This document shows positions 18,530 through 27,966 of a stretch of DNA of 64,000 nucleotides, piece by piece. Origin of the DNA: Halomonas campaniensis (GTDB lineage Bacteria; Pseudomonadota; Gammaproteobacteria; Pseudomonadales; Halomonadaceae). Under the pieces are notes generated by a model. That model was not told where the DNA came from and made no database searches. It saw nothing but the letters and a program-made list of their open reading frames with translations. The stretch is from NCBI RefSeq assembly GCF_002211105.1, contig NZ_JPUA01000037.1:314613-378612 (forward strand), given 5' to 3'. Both the position numbers and the translations under genes were made by a program. Position 1 is the stretch's first letter; each line of letters starts with the position of its first letter.

Positions 18530-18652
18530 CTACTTCTTGCGATCATTTTTACGTAGATGATCGCGAATCACGAAGCCCACCCAACCCACCATAAATGCGA
18601 TTACTAACGCGACGGTGGCTAAACCAAAGATAATTGTGTTATCCCAATACAT
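18530..18652 (-). CDS. 40-residue single-pass membrane protein
   Basis: A short reading frame encodes a protein beginning MYWDNTIIFGLATVALVIAF and ending VIRDHLRKNDRKK. It has one transmembrane helix (about residues 7-27) and a basic cytoplasmic tail, which fits a positive-inside orientation. GGGAGGA lies six bases upstream of the ATG, and a strong terminator follows 80 bp downstream, so this is very likely a real monocistronic gene. It resembles in style the DUF3149-type or oxidase-associated microproteins, but I cannot assign it to a family. Confidence 0.75.
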   Translation of the reverse strand: MYWDNTIIFGLATVALVIAFMVGWVGFVIRDHLRKNDRKK

Positions 18653-18794
18653 GGTGAATCCTCCCGCCGTGATGTATGCGTTCATACTAGTCACTCAATG
18701 GCGGAAGAATGCTGACCTGGGTCAAGTTACGGAAGGCGGGGGTAAGCGGTTAAACAGGAAATTGATACCGATCAATTTTTGGGCGTGATGAGCG

Positions 18795-19313
18795 CTACAA
18801 CACCTTGCGGTCTTCAACTTTGCTGTGCTCGGTGCCTGGCGGTAACGGGTGACCTTTGGCTAATTCTGCACGGGTAGCTTCGCGCACGTCTAAAATGGTC
18901 ACTTTATAGTTCAGCGTACGCCCGGCCAGGGGGTGGTTGGTATCTACGGTGACGCGGTCGCCATCGACTTCGAGTACCGTGACAATTTGCGGCCCGGCTT
19001 CACCTTCGGTTTGAAAGCGGCTGCCCGGCTCCAACTCAGCGTTACCAAAAGAACCGCGGCTGACTTCTTGCACTAGGGCTTCGTTGCGCACACCATAGGC
19101 ATCCGCGGGCATTAGTTGAACACTTAACTCGGCCCCAGCCGTTTGGCCTGCTAAGGCACTCTCTAGCCCTGGCACGATATTGTCGTGACCATGCAAGTAC
19201 TCTAGCGGCTTATTGCGCGCCTGGGAGTCGTCCAATACCTGCTTGCTGCCATCGTTGAGCACGTCGCTAAGAACATAGTGCAAGGTAACTACCTGATGCG
19301 CCGTAATCGACAT
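18795..19313 (-). CDS. slyD: FKBP-type peptidyl-prolyl isomerase, SlyD-like
   Basis: Prolyl isomerase/chaperone of 172 residues. It starts MSITAHQVVTLHYVLSDVLN and shows the SlyD arrangement: an FKBP part split by an IF (insert-in-flap) domain, with PLEYLHGHDNIVPGLESALAGQ, then VQLMPADAYG, and HPLAGRTLNYKVTILDVREA closing the FKBP fold. The metal-binding His/Cys-rich tail of E. coli SlyD is missing; the C-terminus is short (GTEHSKVEDRKVL). The start at 19313 follows GAGAGGAG; the longer frame to 19412 has no such site. It diverges from the AmpG-like permease gene. Confidence 0.85.
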   Translation of the reverse strand: MSITAHQVVTLHYVLSDVLNDGSKQVLDDSQARNKPLEYLHGHDNIVPGLESALAGQTAGAELSVQLMPADAYGVRNEALVQEVSRGSFGNAELEPGSRFQTEGEAGPQIVTVLEVDGDRVTVDTNHPLAGRTLNYKVTILDVREATRAELAKGHPLPPGTEHSKVEDRKVL

Positions 19314-19427
19314 GGAAAACTCCTCTCCGGTAAGCTGTCGGTTTTGTGATAGAACTTTGTGATAGAAACACTGCTTCAGTTTATCACTTGGCCGTTGCCA
19401 GCGTCTTTCCACCAGGAGTAGCGTTTA

Positions 19428-20789
19428 ATGTTAAGCCCCACCCCCCAGCGCAGTTGGCTTGCCGCGCTGGCTGTCTATTGTCGTGCGCCCGTTATTACCA
19501 TGCTGTTTTTGGGGTTTTCCGCTGGCTTACCTTTTCTACTGGTATTTTCAACGCTCTCGGCTTGGCTGCGCAGCGATGGCGTTGAGGTCGCGGCGATTGG
19601 TTTTTTTGCCTGGATCGGCATGCTCTACTCGATCAAGTTTTTCTGGGCGCCCGTGGTGGATCGTTTAGCGCTCCCGATATTGACCCGCGCATTCGGACAG
19701 CGCCGTGGCTGGATGCTGTTAGCCCAGGGGTTGATCGTTGCGGGGTTATTGGGCCTCGCCGGTTTGAGTCCAGTGGGAAATCTCGGCTGGGTCGCTCTGT
19801 TTGCACTGTTAGTAGCTTTTGGCTCAGCGACGCAAGATATTGCGATCGACGCCTACCGTATTGAGTCCGCCGACGATGATGTTCAGGCCGCCATGGCCTC
19901 GACCTATATTATTGGCTATCGCGGTGGCCTACTTGCCGCCGGTGCCGGCGCGCTGTATATCGCGGCGTCGGCCTCTTGGGATGTGGCGTATATGAGTATG
20001 GCGGCGCTAATGGGCATTGGCGTACTTACCGTGCTGCTACGCCCCGAGCCAAAGCGCGCCTCCCTCTCTATTCAACTTATACACGAACCTAAGGTGCGGG
20101 CGTTTATTCGTGCCAGCCGGGGCAAACCTAAAATAGTGCGCCGCCTGGGTGCCTGGAGTATTGGTGCACTGGTCTGCCCGTTTACCGACTTTTTTAGCCG
20201 CTATGGGGTAAAAGCGCTATGGATTTTAGTGTTTATTGCGGTATTCAGAATTAGCGATTTGGCCATGGCTTCCATGGCCAACCCGCTGTATATCGACCTG
20301 GGCTTTTCGCTGGCAGAAATAGCTAACGTGACCAATATATTTGGCATTGCGATGAGTATTACCGGCGGGATTTTAGGCGGGCTATGCGTAGCACGCTACG
20401 GCATTGGCCCGCTGCTAATTTTCGGCGCGGGGCTGGTGATGGTGACTAACCTGCTGTTTGCCGTCCTTGCCCTGGTGGGTAATCAACTGCCCATGCTGGT
20501 GGTCACGATCATCGGCGACAACCTTGCCAACGGACTAGCCAGCGCGGTGTTTATCGCCTTTCTCTCTAGCCTCACATCCCGCGCCTACACCGCCACGCAG
20601 TACGCGCTGTTCTCGTCATTAATGACGCTACCGGGAAAATTTCTAAGCGGTTTTGGGGGGCTGGTCGTCACCGCTCAGGGCTACCCGAGCTTTTTTGTCA
20701 TCGCCACACTGCTGGGTGTACCCGCGATTGTATTGGCGATCTGGATCAGCCGAGACAAACAATTAGTGCCCACCCCCAAGTCTGCTTGA
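19428..20789 (+). CDS. AmpG-like MFS permease
   Basis: Inner-membrane transporter of 453 residues with about 12 hydrophobic helices. It matches AmpG, the importer of GlcNAc-anhydro-muropeptides in peptidoglycan recycling: MLFLGFSAGLPFLLVFSTLS in helix 1, then FFAWIGMLYSIKFFWAPVVDRL, GSATQDIAIDAYRIES and, late in the chain, ALFSSLMTLPGKFLSGFGG. No other recycling gene is adjacent, so the substrate rests on homology alone. AGGAG is about nine bases upstream of the ATG. It converges on the SEC-C protein gene with a 47-bp gap containing a short direct repeat (CAGGCTTGA). Confidence 0.85.
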   Translation: MLSPTPQRSWLAALAVYCRAPVITMLFLGFSAGLPFLLVFSTLSAWLRSDGVEVAAIGFFAWIGMLYSIKFFWAPVVDRLALPILTRAFGQRRGWMLLAQGLIVAGLLGLAGLSPVGNLGWVALFALLVAFGSATQDIAIDAYRIESADDDVQAAMASTYIIGYRGGLLAAGAGALYIAASASWDVAYMSMAALMGIGVLTVLLRPEPKRASLSIQLIHEPKVRAFIRASRGKPKIVRRLGAWSIGALVCPFTDFFSRYGVKALWILVFIAVFRISDLAMASMANPLYIDLGFSLAEIANVTNIFGIAMSITGGILGGLCVARYGIGPLLIFGAGLVMVTNLLFAVLALVGNQLPMLVVTIIGDNLANGLASAVFIAFLSSLTSRAYTATQYALFSSLMTLPGKFLSGFGGLVVTAQGYPSFFVIATLLGVPAIVLAIWISRDKQLVPTPKSA

Positions 20790-20836
20790 ACAGGCTTGAG
20801 GCCAGGCTTGAAGGATTAGCCGAGTGAAGGTTTAGA

Positions 20837-22654
20837 CTAGCGGTGAGCTTCTAACCACTCCAACGCCCCAGGCGTCGTGCGCCACTGATCGCGCATCAAG
20901 GTGCGGTACTGCCACGCTTCCGCCCGGGTGCCGGGGTCAACCTGGCCATCCGGGTGGGGCATAGAGGGACGGGGATTTTCGGCACAAATCAGCTCTAATG
21001 CGTAGCGGTTATGGCCAAGCACATCAACAAGCGCGGCTTCGGCTGCCTCATGCTGCTCTAAACGATAGAGCGCCAGGGTTTTGCCCATTAGCAGTCCGAG
21101 CACTAGCGAGCCATCGTCGTCACTCTCTTCAGCCAGCGCTAACGCCTCTTCATTGCGATCATCGCGCAGTAGCTGGTCGAGCACCAGTTCACGCAGGCCC
21201 AAGCTATCCTCCTGGTCGATCAGCAGTAGCTCCTCGGCGAGTTCCCGTGAGTGCTGGCGAGCACCGCGCTCCATACCCACAACCAAGGCTAACCCCGTGC
21301 GAAGCAGCATGGCGTTGTCGGCATCGTCCCAGCACAGATTACCGCCGCCTTCTGCACGGGCTTGTTCCAGCCAGCGCGAAAGGCGCAGTGCCAGCGGTTC
21401 CAGCAGGCTGGGGGCCATCCAGGGCAGGCTGCCAAAACGGCTGGTGAGTGCCAAGGTTACGTCTTGCACTACCTGGGGCGCGTCCAGCCACTCGGGATGC
21501 GCGCAGAGTGCCGACATCCACTCAATGGCGTTGCCCCAAGGGTCATCACGAAAGCCCAGCGCTACGTCTTCATCCACCAGCACCTGAAAGTGCTCATGCC
21601 AAGCGGCAAACAGCGTTGCCTCCCGGGCACTGGTGTTATAAAACAAACGCCCACTTTCAGGGTCAGCGCTGACATCGATTTTGGGGGCAGTCGGCAGCGC
21701 AGCCAACAATGCCTGAAGCGCCACCAGCGGGGTGGCCAGATCTTCTTCCGCACTGAGCAACTGATCGGCAAGCGTCGCACCGGGGTTATCCGCCAACGCG
21801 GCGAGAAACTCCAACTGATCTTCATCCAGCTCGCCCTGGCGCACCAGGCGGCGGTACCAGAAGTTGGCACGCTCTTTAGCCTCCTGCTCGTGACCTTCAT
21901 GCAGCAATAGCATGGCTTCAATGTAGGCCAATGTGGGCGAATCAGGCAGCGCCTGCTGAGCCTTAACAAAGGCGCCCCGGGCACTGTCCAGGTCATCGTT
22001 GTCCAGATGCATTAAACACAGTCGCTCAAGCGCCACACCGCGTAAGAACAGCGGCCCGCGCTCCATCACATCGTCCAGCAGGTCGGCGCGTTTACGGCTA
22101 AAGCCGCGCTCTTGGTAAATATCCAGCAGGATTTCAAAGGCGGGTTCGGCCTGCTCGGGCAGTCGTGACCAATCGCTACCATCGAACAGCGATTCAAGGA
22201 TTTGCATTGCGCGCCCCGTCTGGCCGCTTTCAGCGGCGATCAACCCGGCTTCCAGCAGTGCTTGAGCCGGTGCCCGCTGGCTCTCCAATGCGGCTTTCAG
22301 GGTCGCACCCTTCCATTCGCGCAGCGAGAGCATCCACATCATCTGGTCGGGTATGTCGGTGGGAAACTCAACCTGGTAGCAGCACTGCTTGAATTTACGC
22401 CCAGAGTCACACCAGCAGGGTTCATTACGTCCCGGCGTGGCGAGGGGCTCGCAGGCGAAATCGAGCCGCTCCAGCGGGGTTTGCGACCATAGCACCGGTG
22501 CCAGCGCCTGGGCCATGGCCACATCGCCTTCAAAGGCGTCCGCGCCTTGGGCGCGCACCCAGGTCATAAAATCCGGATAGTGTTCTTGTTGCCTGATTGC
22601 CGAGAGTGCCCCGGAGGCGAATCCCAGCAGCTGATCGACCCATACCGCCAGCAT
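20837..22654 (-). CDS. SEC-C motif protein with TPR-like helices
   Basis: Cytoplasmic protein of 605 residues. Near residue 75 it has a SEC-C zinc-binding motif, GRNEPCWCDSGRKFKQCC, like that at the C-terminus of SecA. The remainder is helical and Leu/Ala/Glu-rich, with segments such as ALLEAGLIAAESGQTGRAMQI and PDSPTLAYIEAMLLLHEGH that read as tetratricopeptide-type repeats. No enzymatic motif is visible. The ATG at 22654, behind GGAG, is chosen; an ATG at 22693 has its AAGGG only two bases away. Functions of such SEC-C/TPR proteins are unknown; a binding role is plausible. Confidence 0.72.
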   Translation of the reverse strand: MLAVWVDQLLGFASGALSAIRQQEHYPDFMTWVRAQGADAFEGDVAMAQALAPVLWSQTPLERLDFACEPLATPGRNEPCWCDSGRKFKQCCYQVEFPTDIPDQMMWMLSLREWKGATLKAALESQRAPAQALLEAGLIAAESGQTGRAMQILESLFDGSDWSRLPEQAEPAFEILLDIYQERGFSRKRADLLDDVMERGPLFLRGVALERLCLMHLDNDDLDSARGAFVKAQQALPDSPTLAYIEAMLLLHEGHEQEAKERANFWYRRLVRQGELDEDQLEFLAALADNPGATLADQLLSAEEDLATPLVALQALLAALPTAPKIDVSADPESGRLFYNTSAREATLFAAWHEHFQVLVDEDVALGFRDDPWGNAIEWMSALCAHPEWLDAPQVVQDVTLALTSRFGSLPWMAPSLLEPLALRLSRWLEQARAEGGGNLCWDDADNAMLLRTGLALVVGMERGARQHSRELAEELLLIDQEDSLGLRELVLDQLLRDDRNEEALALAEESDDDGSLVLGLLMGKTLALYRLEQHEAAEAALVDVLGHNRYALELICAENPRPSMPHPDGQVDPGTRAEAWQYRTLMRDQWRTTPGALEWLEAHR

Positions 22655-22798
22655 TGCCGTCTCCACTGTGTTAAAAGCGGCATAGTTTAGCATGTCCCTT
22701 AGGGTTCACGCAGAGAGGATTGGCGACGATGTTAAGGGCTGCTAGAGTGCAGCGATTTGAGCAAACCATAAAGCGTTCGAGTCGACTGGAGCGATGCA

Positions 22799-23392
22799 AT
22801 GAGCGAACTGACCGTTAGTCTCTGCCAAGGTTCGGCGATAGCCCCCCATTTGCCAGCGCTTGCCCGCCTTCGCATTCGAGTATTTCGTGACTTTCCCTAC
22901 CTTTACGATGGCGAACTCAGCTACGAAGCGGATTATTTAGGTCGCTATGCTGAGAACCCGAATAGTTTATTCGTACTGGCCTTCGACAGAGAAGAGCTGG
23001 TGGGGGCAGCAACCGGACAACCTCTTCAGGATGAGGTCGACGAATTCCGCCAACCGTTTATAACCAACGGCATCAATCCCGAGCGCGTTTTCTACTATGG
23101 TGAATCCGTGCTGCTTCCCACCTATCGTGGCAGTGGAACGGGTAAACGCTTTTTGGCCGAACGAGAAGCCCACGCCAAACAGCAGGGATTTGATATAGCC
23201 GCTTTTTGCGCGGTAGAGCGACCCGCAGATCACCCCGCTAAACCTGCCGACTACCGCTCGCTTCACGGTTTCTGGAACGCCCATGGCTACCAGCGCCACG
23301 GCGAGCTTGCCACCACCTTCGCTTGGCGAGATATTGGCGAGCAGGCGGAAAGCCATAAGCCCATGGTGTTTTGGCTGAAACCCCTTGGCTAG
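22799..23392 (+). CDS. GNAT-family N-acetyltransferase
   Basis: Acetyl-CoA-dependent acetyltransferase of 197 residues. Strand and helix pattern fit the GNAT fold; the acetyl-CoA-binding loop is in LLPTYRGSGTGKRFLAEREAHA, corresponding to the R/Q-x-x-G-x-G/A signature. The substrate is not evident. Start ATG at 22799 has GGAGCG close upstream. It converges on the ABC1 kinase gene with only 21 bp between stop codons. Confidence 0.78.
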   Translation: MSELTVSLCQGSAIAPHLPALARLRIRVFRDFPYLYDGELSYEADYLGRYAENPNSLFVLAFDREELVGAATGQPLQDEVDEFRQPFITNGINPERVFYYGESVLLPTYRGSGTGKRFLAEREAHAKQQGFDIAAFCAVERPADHPAKPADYRSLHGFWNAHGYQRHGELATTFAWRDIGEQAESHKPMVFWLKPLG

Positions 23393-23413
23393 GGAGTCAC
23401 TCGCCTGGATGGT

Positions 23414-24652
23414 TTACGCCCAATCAAGCAGTGGTCGGGTTCGCTCATGCATATCCAACCGCGCGCCCAAACGTACCAGATTCCAGTAGTGGCCGTTCAG
23501 CGCCCGGGAGAGCAGCAGCGTATCGGCGGGGGGCTGCAGGCGATCCATCGCCGCCCATACTTTCGGGGTCAGCTCGCGCAGACGGCGGTGTACCCGTACA
23601 TCGCTAAAATCCTGCTCCCCCGGTTCAAACAGCGGCGCGATACATTCAGCGGATTCACGATAGAGCGCCAGCGGGGCCCCCTGCCCCTGGCGGCCACCCA
23701 TTTGCATCAAGGCTTCATCCATCCCCATTGGATCATGTTTTAGCGTGGCATCAAGCAGTTGCATCATTGCTTTCAAGCGCGCATCTGGCACGGCAATCAC
23801 CGCACCTAAATCGTAAATCACCAGCCGCCCATGGACATCGGCGGCGAAATTGCCCGCATGGGGGTCGGCGTGTAGTTCGCCGTAAGTAAACAGCTCTTGG
23901 GTAATCCAATCGGCCAGCGTTTGGGCAATACCCTGGCGCGTCGCGTCATCTGCATCGGCTAATTCACGCAGAGGAGTGCCCTCCACGTAGCGCATCGCCA
24001 AGACATGGGGGCCGGAAAGCTCAGTCAGCGGCTCGGGAATTACCAGCCGAGGGTCATCCTTATAGCGCTCACGGTAACGGGCCAGCGCAGCGGCTTCTGC
24101 GTGGTAATCCAGCTCACCACGCAGGCTTTCGGCAAGCTCTTCAAACAGAGCGTCCAAGCGCGCCTGGGGCACTTTAAACCAGCGGCCTAAACGCATAATG
24201 CGCCGCACCTGAATCAAATCGCTCTCCAGCACCTCGGCAAGGCCAGGGTACTGCACCTTGAGCACGACAATTTCGCCCTCATGGGTCGTGGCGCGGTGAA
24301 CCTGCCCCATGGAGGCGCTGGCAAAGGGCCGCTCTTCTACTTCGCTGAAGTAGTGGTCAATATCGCCATACTGCTGAATCAGCGCTTCATGAATACGCGG
24401 CCAGGGCATCGGTTCGGCCTGCCGCTGTAGGCGGGCAAGCTCCTCGGCGAGATCAGGCGGCAGCAGGTCGTCCCACTGGGACATAATTTGGGCCAGCTTC
24501 ATGGCCGGGCCTTTCAGCTCTGAAAGCCCCTCAAACAGCGCTTCACCCAGGGCGCGCCAGTCCGCTTGGCCACCTAAACGGGTTTTAAGCAACGCCCCAC
24601 CGGTACGTGCCCCCAATCCCATTAAACGACGCGTTCTGCCGTGATCACGCAT
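23414..24652 (-). CDS. ABC1/UbiB-family atypical kinase
   Basis: Protein-kinase-like ATPase of 412 residues. It has the family features: the K-x-G-x-x-x-K-x-x-Q-type motif LKGPAMKLAQIMSQ near residue 58, ALAR-type ASASMGQVHRA loop, VVLKVQYPG, catalytic HADPHAGNF and metal-binding YDLGA. Members such as UbiB and COQ8 support ubiquinone synthesis. No C-terminal transmembrane pair like that of UbiB is evident, so it is better called an ADCK-like homologue. The ATG at 24652 with AGGAGAGG upstream is preferred to a TTG at 24676. Confidence 0.83.
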   Translation of the reverse strand: MRDHGRTRRLMGLGARTGGALLKTRLGGQADWRALGEALFEGLSELKGPAMKLAQIMSQWDDLLPPDLAEELARLQRQAEPMPWPRIHEALIQQYGDIDHYFSEVEERPFASASMGQVHRATTHEGEIVVLKVQYPGLAEVLESDLIQVRRIMRLGRWFKVPQARLDALFEELAESLRGELDYHAEAAALARYRERYKDDPRLVIPEPLTELSGPHVLAMRYVEGTPLRELADADDATRQGIAQTLADWITQELFTYGELHADPHAGNFAADVHGRLVIYDLGAVIAVPDARLKAMMQLLDATLKHDPMGMDEALMQMGGRQGQGAPLALYRESAECIAPLFEPGEQDFSDVRVHRRLRELTPKVWAAMDRLQPPADTLLLSRALNGHYWNLVRLGARLDMHERTRPLLDWA

Positions 24653-24842
24653 TTGCTGCCTCTCCTGGTTACTCAACTCACCACTTAACTAAGCCGAATT
24701 ATTTATACAAAATTGATACATCAAAAATATTTTGAAAATATCTAGCATCACTATACATCCCCCTACGAGACCATGCTCTATATAGATCGATGTGTCTGCT
24801 ACCATAGGCGCCATTAAAGGATACGATGAAGGCTTCGCTGCT

Positions 24843-26792
24843 ATGCGCCTGATAATTGCCGAAAAACCCAGCCTCGCCCAAGCCATTGCCGAGGCGTTAC
24901 CGGGCACTAGCAAACGTCAGGAGGGCGCGGTGGTATGTGGCGATACCACGGTCACTTGGTGCCTGGGGCACCTGTTAGAACAAGCGCCGCCGGAAGCCTA
25001 CGACCCCGCCGACAAACAGTGGCGGCTGGATCGGCTACCCATTGTGCCGCAGCAGTGGAAACTGATGCCGCGATCTAAGGCGCGGGGCCAACTGGCAGTG
25101 ATTCGCAAGCTGATCAAGCAAGCAACGGATGTGGTGCACGCCGGCGATCCCGACCGAGAAGGCCAGCTACTGGTGCAGGAAGTCATTGAGTACATGAAGT
25201 ATCGCGGCCCGGTGCAGCGGCTACTGATTAGCGATCTTAATAAACCGGCAGTGAGCCGAGCGCTGGCAAAACTGCGCTCTAACGTTGAGTATCAACCGCT
25301 GTTTCAGGCAGCCCAGGCCCGCTCCCGTGCCGACTGGCTGTATGGCATTAACCTAACCCGCGCCTGGACGCTCACCGGCCGCCAGGCAGGCCACGACGGT
25401 GTGCTTTCTGTCGGCCGCGTGCAAACCCCGGTGCTGGGATTGATCGTGCGCCGCGATAACGCCATCCGTGACTTTGTGCCCCATCCGTTCTATCCGCTAT
25501 GGGTGGATCTCAAGGTTGCCCAAGGCCAACTGCGAGCCTGGTGGGCGCCCAAAGAGCACCAACCTCTCGATGACCAAGGCCGTTTGATTGACCGCAGGCC
25601 CGCCGAAGCCCTGGCGGCGCAGTTACCCGGTGCATCAGGGCAACTCACCAAGCTCGATCAGCAGGAGAAACGCCAGGCACCACCACTGCCCTACTCGCTC
25701 TCTGCCCTTCAGGTAGACGCCGCCCGCCGCCACGGGCTTTCCGCGCAGATGGTGCTGGATATTTGCCAGCGGCTTTATGAGCGGCACAAACTGATTACCT
25801 ACCCGCGTTCAGACTGCCGCTACCTACCCGAAGAGCATCTTCAGCTTGCCCAGCGCAGCCTCACCGGTGCCTGCCAAAACGACGAAACGCTTCAGCAGTG
25901 GCTGAATGGCGCAGACTTCACGCTGCGCTCCAAAGCCTGGAACGATAAACAGGTCGGCGCCCACCACGCGATCGCCCCTACCGGCAAGCCCGCTGATTTC
26001 AGCCAGCTCTCCGCTACCGAAGGCCACGTATTCCGGCTGATCGTACGCAACGTCATGGCCCAGTTTTACCGCCCGCTGCGCACCTTCGAAGTCAAAGCCG
26101 AATTTACGCTGCTTAATGAAGCTTTCCGCGCCCGCGGACAAAGCATTCTCGATCCCGGCTGGAAACCGCTATTTACTACCCGCGATGAAACCCCACCACT
26201 GCCACCGCTCACTCAAGGCGAGCCCTGCCAGGCACTCGGCGCAGGTGTTGAAGAGAAAGAAACCCGCCCGCCGGAGCCTTTCACCGACGCCAGCCTGATC
26301 AAGGCGATGATGAACATCGGCCGCTATGTGGACGACCCGGAAGTACGCCGTACGCTACGCGACACCGATGGCCTGGGCACCGAAGCCACCCGCGCAGGCA
26401 TTATCGAAACCCTGGTACAGCGTGGCTATTTAGTGCGCCAGCAAAAGGCCCTGCGCGCCACCAAGCTGGGCAGTGCCCTGATCGCCGCCCTGCCCAGCGC
26501 GGTAAGCACCCCGGAGCGTACCGCCTTATGGGAGCAGCGTCTGCGCGCCATTGCCGAACAGCAGGACGACCCCGACGCCTTTCAGCAGGCACTGCTGGAG
26601 GATCTGCGCGGCTTGCTCTCCCACAGTAATGCAGGAAAGCTCAGGCAGAGCCTGCAAACCGCCCAGGGAGAGGCCGGTGGCCCGCCGAAACGAACGAACA
26701 AGTCCAGAAGGAGCTATACGAAAAGGAAAAGTACGGGAACCCGCACGGGCACGAAAGGCAAGCGTGGCAAAGGGTATTCGAGTAATAATTGA
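24843..26792 (+). CDS. topB: DNA topoisomerase III
   Basis: Type IA topoisomerase that relaxes and decatenates DNA. The 649-residue protein starts MRLIIAEKPSLAQAIAEALPG (Toprim glutamate) and has the acidic Toprim triad in AGDPDREGQLLVQE. The active-site tyrosine is in KLITYPRSDCRYLPEEH, followed by HHAIAPTG and GLGTEATRAGIIETLV. The C-terminal 35 residues are strongly basic (Lys/Arg/Ser/Gly/Thr). Length is close to E. coli TopB (653). The start at 24843 is set by the family N-terminus; the in-frame ATG at 24792 adds 17 unrelated residues. It diverges from the kinase gene. Confidence 0.95.
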   Translation: MRLIIAEKPSLAQAIAEALPGTSKRQEGAVVCGDTTVTWCLGHLLEQAPPEAYDPADKQWRLDRLPIVPQQWKLMPRSKARGQLAVIRKLIKQATDVVHAGDPDREGQLLVQEVIEYMKYRGPVQRLLISDLNKPAVSRALAKLRSNVEYQPLFQAAQARSRADWLYGINLTRAWTLTGRQAGHDGVLSVGRVQTPVLGLIVRRDNAIRDFVPHPFYPLWVDLKVAQGQLRAWWAPKEHQPLDDQGRLIDRRPAEALAAQLPGASGQLTKLDQQEKRQAPPLPYSLSALQVDAARRHGLSAQMVLDICQRLYERHKLITYPRSDCRYLPEEHLQLAQRSLTGACQNDETLQQWLNGADFTLRSKAWNDKQVGAHHAIAPTGKPADFSQLSATEGHVFRLIVRNVMAQFYRPLRTFEVKAEFTLLNEAFRARGQSILDPGWKPLFTTRDETPPLPPLTQGEPCQALGAGVEEKETRPPEPFTDASLIKAMMNIGRYVDDPEVRRTLRDTDGLGTEATRAGIIETLVQRGYLVRQQKALRATKLGSALIAALPSAVSTPERTALWEQRLRAIAEQQDDPDAFQQALLEDLRGLLSHSNAGKLRQSLQTAQGEAGGPPKRTNKSRRSYTKRKSTGTRTGTKGKRGKGYSSNN

Positions 26793-26813
26793 GGGGTATT
26801 TTTAGACTTAAAA

Positions 26814-27758
26814 TCAGTGAGGCACAGCGATATCGACCAGGTGAGTCGGCGGCAATAAATCAAGGCTCGCTTTCATGGTGCGCACTTCCTCTGCTGGCGG
26901 GCGGCCAAAGAAGCGCTTAAATTCGCGACTAAACTGGGAGGGGCTCTCATAGCCGACCCGGCTAGCGGCGGACGCCGCCGTCACCCCATCACGGATCATT
27001 AACAGCCGCGCATGGTGCAAGCGGGTGGATTTAATGTACTGGATAGGCGAGGTCTGCGTGACCGCCTTAAAGTGAACGTGAAAGGCTGGCGCACTCATGC
27101 CTGCGTCATTGGCCAAGCTTGCCACTTCCAGCGGCTCGGCATAGTGGGCATGAATACGGTTGAGCGCCTTAGCGATTTTGCCAAATTGGCCATAATGGGA
27201 GAGCGCTGTTCGAACACTGCCCCCCTGCTCTCCCGTCAATACCCGGTAGCAGATCTCCCTGACGATAAAAGGGGCGAGTATATGCGCATCCGTTGGGGAG
27301 GCAAGCGCACTCAGTAGCCGTAGCGTTGCATCGGCTAGCGACGCTTCCAGGGGGCTGGAAAGCATGCCACGCGGCGCCTCTAATGGCGGCTCACCCGATG
27401 CTTCCAGCATCGTCACCAACTCAGCGATCACTACCGCATCCAGGCGGATCGCAACCCCCAGCATGGGCTCTTCAGGGCTGGCTTCTGTTTCCGATGTAAA
27501 TGGCAGGGGAACCGATAACACCAAGTAGTGCTGTGCATCGTAGATATACACCTCATCCCCCAAGTAACCACGCTTGCGGCCCTGGCAGATAATGACGATA
27601 CTCGGCTCGTAAAGCACCGAGGTATTTTGCAGTGGGCGGTTAGAGCGCATAAAACGTACGCCATCCAATAGCGACTGGGTATAGCCTTCGTGAGGTGCCA
27701 GTTGGTATAGGCACTCCACGATCTTACGGTAAACCACAGCATCACTCTTCAATGTCAT
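26814..27758 (-). CDS. AraC-family transcriptional regulator
   Basis: DNA-binding regulator of 314 residues with an AraC_N cupin-like domain (residues about 20-175, with SVLYEPSIVIICQGRKRGYLGDE) and a C-terminal double helix-turn-helix (LASLANDAGMSAPAFHVHFKAVT and AASRVGYESPSQFSREFKRFFG). This is the subfamily often found next to short-chain dehydrogenase genes. The divergent SDR gene at 27967 is the probable target, sharing a 208-bp promoter region. ATG at 27758 is chosen since AGAGGTGG lies five bases upstream; an earlier ATG at 27776 is possible. Confidence 0.85.
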   Translation of the reverse strand: MTLKSDAVVYRKIVECLYQLAPHEGYTQSLLDGVRFMRSNRPLQNTSVLYEPSIVIICQGRKRGYLGDEVYIYDAQHYLVLSVPLPFTSETEASPEEPMLGVAIRLDAVVIAELVTMLEASGEPPLEAPRGMLSSPLEASLADATLRLLSALASPTDAHILAPFIVREICYRVLTGEQGGSVRTALSHYGQFGKIAKALNRIHAHYAEPLEVASLANDAGMSAPAFHVHFKAVTQTSPIQYIKSTRLHHARLLMIRDGVTAASAASRVGYESPSQFSREFKRFFGRPPAEEVRTMKASLDLLPPTHLVDIAVPH

Positions 27759-27966
27759 ATTAACCACCTCTGTCATACGTGCCGCACCTGAATAAACTCG
27801 CCGAGTCGGTCACGCCTTAAGAGTAATATACATGCTGGGTGGCTTAACGCGCCGCACGCCATTAACAAACAAATAGGATTAGGCAATGATGCAATAGGAT
27901 CACCTATACAGATGCCCGCCTCGGTAGCTTAGTCTTCTCAAGGTCAATTACTGAGAGGATTACTCA

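Noticed and set aside
21081..21910. Long plus-strand frames opposite the SEC-C gene
   Set aside because: Ser- or Arg/Gln-rich translations typical of shadows of a GC-rich gene; the minus-strand protein has a clear SEC-C motif.
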